A stretch of 11,560 nucleotides of DNA from Candidatus Zixiibacteriota bacterium (GTDB lineage: Bacteria > Zixibacteria > MSB-5A5 > GN15 > FEB-12). Shown one piece after another: positions 9,040 to 11,560 of the stretch. The stretch spans positions 1-11,560 of the forward strand of contig JAOZPL010000031.1 of the NCBI GenBank assembly GCA_029932795.1. The letters run 5' to 3'. The notes beneath the pieces are model-generated. The model ran no database searches. It saw nothing but the letters and a program-made list of their open reading frames with translations, and was not told the origin of the DNA. Position 1 is the stretch's first letter. The number at the start of each line of letters is the position of its first letter. The position numbers and the translations under genes are program-made.

Positions 9040-10428
9040 TTACTTGAGAGACTGCAACTTCTTCTCAATCTCTTTCCGTTTTTCAGGTTGACGGGTCTCA
9101 AAATAAAGGTCTTTGAGATGCTCAAGAACCTGCCGGTTATCCGGCTCCAGCTCAATCACTTTCTCGTATGCTGCGGTGGCCTCTTTGAACTGCTGCAGGT
9201 TAAGGTGACAATCGCCTAAGGATGTCCAGTTGTCGGCATTATCAGGTTGCAACTCTGTTAGACGCGCAAATCCCGTAATGGCATCACCAAAATTGCTCCG
9301 GATATAACAGACAATGGCATACTCCTCGGCATATTCAGTGTTGTCCGGCTCCAGCTCAAAGGCATGCTTAAAGTAGACCAGAGCCGAATCGAACTGCGCA
9401 TTCTGTTCTTCTCGCCAGTGCTTTACCCCCTCCTTGTCATCCAGCGACTGATAATGAGACGCTGAATCGGAAGCAAAACGAGCCATCTGATTGTGAAAAC
9501 GCCCGATAGAGGCCATGGCCTTGGTGTTATTCGGATCGATCTGAAGGATGCGCTGGAAAATCGCGCTGGCCGAGTCATACTGTTTGCAGTTGTTGTAACA
9601 GATACTCAGGTTATTCAACTCCACCAGGAGTTGCTTCTGATTCTCCGGCGTCAACGGCACACTGTCAACGTACTCACGGAAAAAGGGAATCGCATCGCAA
9701 TAGGCATTCATCCGGATATAGTTGTATGCGATTTGAAGAAGTAACATGCTTCGATCGGCTGACTTCTCCAGAGCACGAACCAGCCACTCGTTGGATGTTG
9801 CATATTCCCCCTTTTTCTCAAAAACCGTTGCCAAGCCGACATATGGCTGTGGGGCTGTGGAGTCAACCATGATTGCCATAGCCATATTATCCTTGCACGA
9901 GTCGATGAGAGATTCAAGCCTCCTCTCGTAATACGCCAGAGCGCTGGAGTCAGTCTCTTTCTTCATGTCCTCCGACACCTCGGTGATCTCATTGACCTGT
10001 TCGACACCGTAATTGTAAAACTCCCGCCAGTACTTTACCAAGGTAGAATCGGCCTTCTTTATATGCTTGTTGCAATCCTTCCGGTTCTTCTTCTTGAGCT
10101 CCTTGTTTTCGCAGCACATGTGCAGGGAATCGATGTAGGCCACCATCCGCTCGACATACTTCGTCTTAACCTTGAGGTCAGCCGTTCTTTCGATATAGTC
10201 GACCATGATCTGGCTCATCCAGTATAGCCCTTCAGCGTATGGCCCGTAGTACATGAACAGAGTATCGAGCAGAGCTATGGCGTTCTGATACCTCTCCAGG
10301 TCACCGGAGATAATTTCGATTTTCGCAGCAGTGATATACGCCTTGTCCGGTTTTTTGACAGCTTCCACTGACCCGTAAACGAGCATAACGATCAGCGCTA
10401 TCAACAACAATTTTCCAAGAATCCTCAA
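9040..10428 (-). CDS. Secreted or periplasmic TPR-repeat protein
   Basis: The 462-residue product begins with a signal peptide: MRILGK, a hydrophobic core at residues 7-20, and a likely signal peptidase I site after VEA (residues 21-23). There is no lipobox. TPR-like helix pairs are visible at about 193-226, 268-301, 364-397 and 398-431, with the recurring linker (I/L)xPDN(T/A/R) at residues 298-301, 361-364, 395-398 and 429-432. One repeat between about 302 and 363 carries an insertion of roughly 30 residues rich in Ser, Asp and His. The N-terminal half (30-190) is alpha-helical and charged, with a Cys105-Cys106/Cys119 cluster in a very basic stretch. TPR proteins are protein-interaction scaffolds, and no specific partner is evident. 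The start is TTG, supported by AGGAGG 5 bases upstream (10434-10439). The gene has its own promoter and terminator, so it is probably monocistronic. Confidence 0.85.
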   Translation of the reverse strand: MRILGKLLLIALIVMLVYGSVEAVKKPDKAYITAAKIEIISGDLERYQNAIALLDTLFMYYGPYAEGLYWMSQIMVDYIERTADLKVKTKYVERMVAYIDSLHMCCENKELKKKNRKDCNKHIKKADSTLVKYWREFYNYGVEQVNEITEVSEDMKKETDSSALAYYERRLESLIDSCKDNMAMAIMVDSTAPQPYVGLATVFEKKGEYATSNEWLVRALEKSADRSMLLLQIAYNYIRMNAYCDAIPFFREYVDSVPLTPENQKQLLVELNNLSICYNNCKQYDSASAIFQRILQIDPNNTKAMASIGRFHNQMARFASDSASHYQSLDDKEGVKHWREEQNAQFDSALVYFKHAFELEPDNTEYAEEYAIVCYIRSNFGDAITGFARLTELQPDNADNWTSLGDCHLNLQQFKEATAAYEKVIELEPDNRQVLEHLKDLYFETRQPEKRKEIEKKLQSLK

Positions 10429-10433
10429 GGTAA

Positions 10434-10439
10434 CCTCCT
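10434..10439 (-). promoter_or_regulatory. Ribosome binding site of the TPR gene (supports a TTG start)
   Basis: The minus strand reads AGGAGG, 5 bases before the TTG ending at 10428. The TTG begins a well-formed signal peptide, and the next in-frame Met (residue 15) would destroy it, so the rare start codon is well supported. Confidence 0.85.
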
Positions 10440-10471
10440 AAAGACTGCAACTATCCGTCCACGTTTCGTAG

Positions 10472-10500
10472 AATCTACAAGCTATGTTTCCATCTGTCAA
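10472..10500 (-). promoter_or_regulatory. Likely sigma-70-type promoter of the TPR gene
   Basis: On the minus strand, a perfect -35 element TTGACA (10495-10500) is followed after exactly 17 bases by TAGATT (10472-10477, 4 of 6 matches to TATAAT). The predicted start is near 10465, giving a leader of about 36 bases that includes the AGGAGG site. It lies in the 85-base gap after the DUF4139 gene, where no terminator hairpin is visible, so read-through from that gene may add to transcription. Confidence 0.7.
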
Positions 10501-10513
10501 CCATCATTAAAAC

Positions 10514-11560
10514 CTATCTGCTGGTGAAACGAACTTTCAGTTTAACGATGGCTGTATCGTCGGCTGCTACCGGGACCTGCAAAACGACCGTGTTGGCGTC
10601 TTTCTTGGTATAGTCGTAATTACACTCTATGATTTCCCAGAACCCGTACAGCTTTTTTTCAACCGCGATTGTGATATCCTCATCTTTATGGTTGCGCAGT
10701 TCGATAGCCCACTCACGCTCGTCAACTCGCGAGGAAATGCGAACCTGGTCAACCAGTTTTTCCTCAACGGCAATGTCAAAGGCATATCCGACCGTGACCT
10801 TCAGTTCCTCATCCTTGGGCGTGTGCCTGATTCGGTCTTCGCCCAGGAGGATCATGGCACCATCCTCATCAGCTTTGAACATCCTTACTCGGCCGGCGGG
10901 AAGCGGCATACCCAGCCCGGCTTCCTTGGCATTTGTGAATTTTACCGCCACCTTTACCTGGCGCGGGTTCTGATCCGGTTGATATAGATATATTTTCTCA
11001 ACTGGCGTTTCCGCTGGTTCAAACAGGGATATCTGCTTTATTTCCCTATCTGCCACGGTTGCCCTGCGCGGCAAAGTATACATGTGATACTCGAAAAAGG
11101 CCTTTTCTTCGAAACCAGCCCCGGACAGCGTCTCTGCAGCAGCCATTCCTTTTAGCATAACATCTCTAGCCGCAGGTGGCCGCACCCGGCTAATATCCCC
11201 GGCAATCAGCCGCAGGGTGGCGTCTTTATATGTTTTGCCGGAGGTATTGTTGATGGAGGACCAACCGGTCAGATCAAGTCTGGTATCGTCAGTGTTCAGA
11301 ACCCCCACGTACTCAGCCGACCAGCTCAGGCCCGAAGTCTGATAGCCAACCTTGCATTCCAGCGGCCCGGAGAAATCAGAACGATAGAGCCAGAATAGCG
11401 TCGGACGGGTAATCAAACCTTCCGGCAATAGAGGAAAGTTGACCTCGGTGATGTTCTCCAGCGATACGATCTTCACTCGCCCCGATTCATCCTGAAGCGT
11501 GACAGCCCTCCCACCGTGGGCCAGCAGCTTCCCGCCATACAGCCGACCTTCTTTATCAAT
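10514..11560 (-). CDS. DUF4139 domain-containing protein, 5' truncated
   Basis: The frame is open from the right window edge to the TAG at 10514-10516, giving 348 visible residues. A GTG ending at 11476 is a possible start but lies inside conserved sequence, so the true start is outside the window. Hallmarks of the DUF4139 family (conserved hypothetical, MuiA-like beta-rich proteins) are visible: PEGLITRPTLFWLY (46-59), VGYQTSGLSWSAEYVGVLN (71-89), LDLTGWSSINNTSGKTYKDATLRLIAGD (95-122), GRVRMFKADEDGAMILLGED (223-242), and HTPKDEELKVTVGYAFDI (246-263). The domain runs to the C-terminus, which ends in beta-strand-like sequence (AIVKLKVRFTSR). The family has no established biochemical function and is often secreted or envelope-associated. 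The N-terminal part needed to see a signal peptide is missing. The TPR gene follows after 85 bases. Confidence 0.88.
   Translation of the reverse strand: MDKEGRLYGGKLLAHGGRAVTLQDESGRVKIVSLENITEVNFPLLPEGLITRPTLFWLYRSDFSGPLECKVGYQTSGLSWSAEYVGVLNTDDTRLDLTGWSSINNTSGKTYKDATLRLIAGDISRVRPPAARDVMLKGMAAAETLSGAGFEEKAFFEYHMYTLPRRATVADREIKQISLFEPAETPVEKIYLYQPDQNPRQVKVAVKFTNAKEAGLGMPLPAGRVRMFKADEDGAMILLGEDRIRHTPKDEELKVTVGYAFDIAVEEKLVDQVRISSRVDEREWAIELRNHKDEDITIAVEKKLYGFWEIIECNYDYTKKDANTVVLQVPVAADDTAIVKLKVRFTSR

Overview
This is a bacterial chromosome segment made almost entirely of housekeeping genes, densely packed on both strands. I see no mobile element, CRISPR array, phage gene or rRNA. Base composition looks balanced (roughly half G+C by eye, not computed). 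GTG and TTG starts are frequent, and strong AGGAGG-type ribosome binding sites precede several genes. An L25/Ctc protein with a C-terminal extension, SpoVG, a DUF4139 protein and a secreted TPR protein occur together. This would fit a Gram-negative, environmental lineage, perhaps Deltaproteobacteria or the FCB/Zixibacteria-type uncultured groups. That taxonomic guess is inference and weak.

Layout from left to right. (1) A 5'-truncated gene for a small glycine-rich membrane protein of unknown function, plus strand, ending at 481. (2) Convergent to it, an aconitase of the AcnA/IRP type on the minus strand, 511-3189, with its own promoter and ribosome binding site. (3) A divergent intergenic region, 3190-3392. 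(4) A plus-strand cluster of ispE, spoVG, tRNA-Gln(UUG), prs and rplY (ctc), 3393-6455, closed by a strong terminator at 6486-6511. (5) On the minus strand, priA (6589-8982), convergent with that cluster. (6) Upstream of priA and separated from it by a terminator hairpin, a secreted TPR-repeat protein (9040-10428) with a near-consensus promoter. (7) A DUF4139-family protein (10514 to the right edge, 5' end missing).

The plus-strand cluster joins isoprenoid precursor synthesis (ispE), an RNA-binding regulator (spoVG), glutamine decoding (tRNA-Gln), PRPP synthesis (prs) and 5S rRNA binding (rplY). Its gene order is a mix of two known conserved arrangements: the Firmicutes ispE/spoVG/prs/ctc neighbourhood and the proteobacterial ispE/tRNA-Gln/prs/rplY/pth one. 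The usual next gene, pth, is absent here and replaced by a terminator. Acn, priA, the TPR gene and the DUF4139 gene have no obvious functional link to that cluster.

I found no convincing undescribed system. The points worth a second look are small: a terminator stem just upstream of priA, which also lacks a ribosome binding site; the mixed synteny with a tRNA between spoVG and prs; ribosome-binding-site peculiarities at rplY; a dyad in the acn/ispE divergent region; and two uncharacterised envelope-type proteins.
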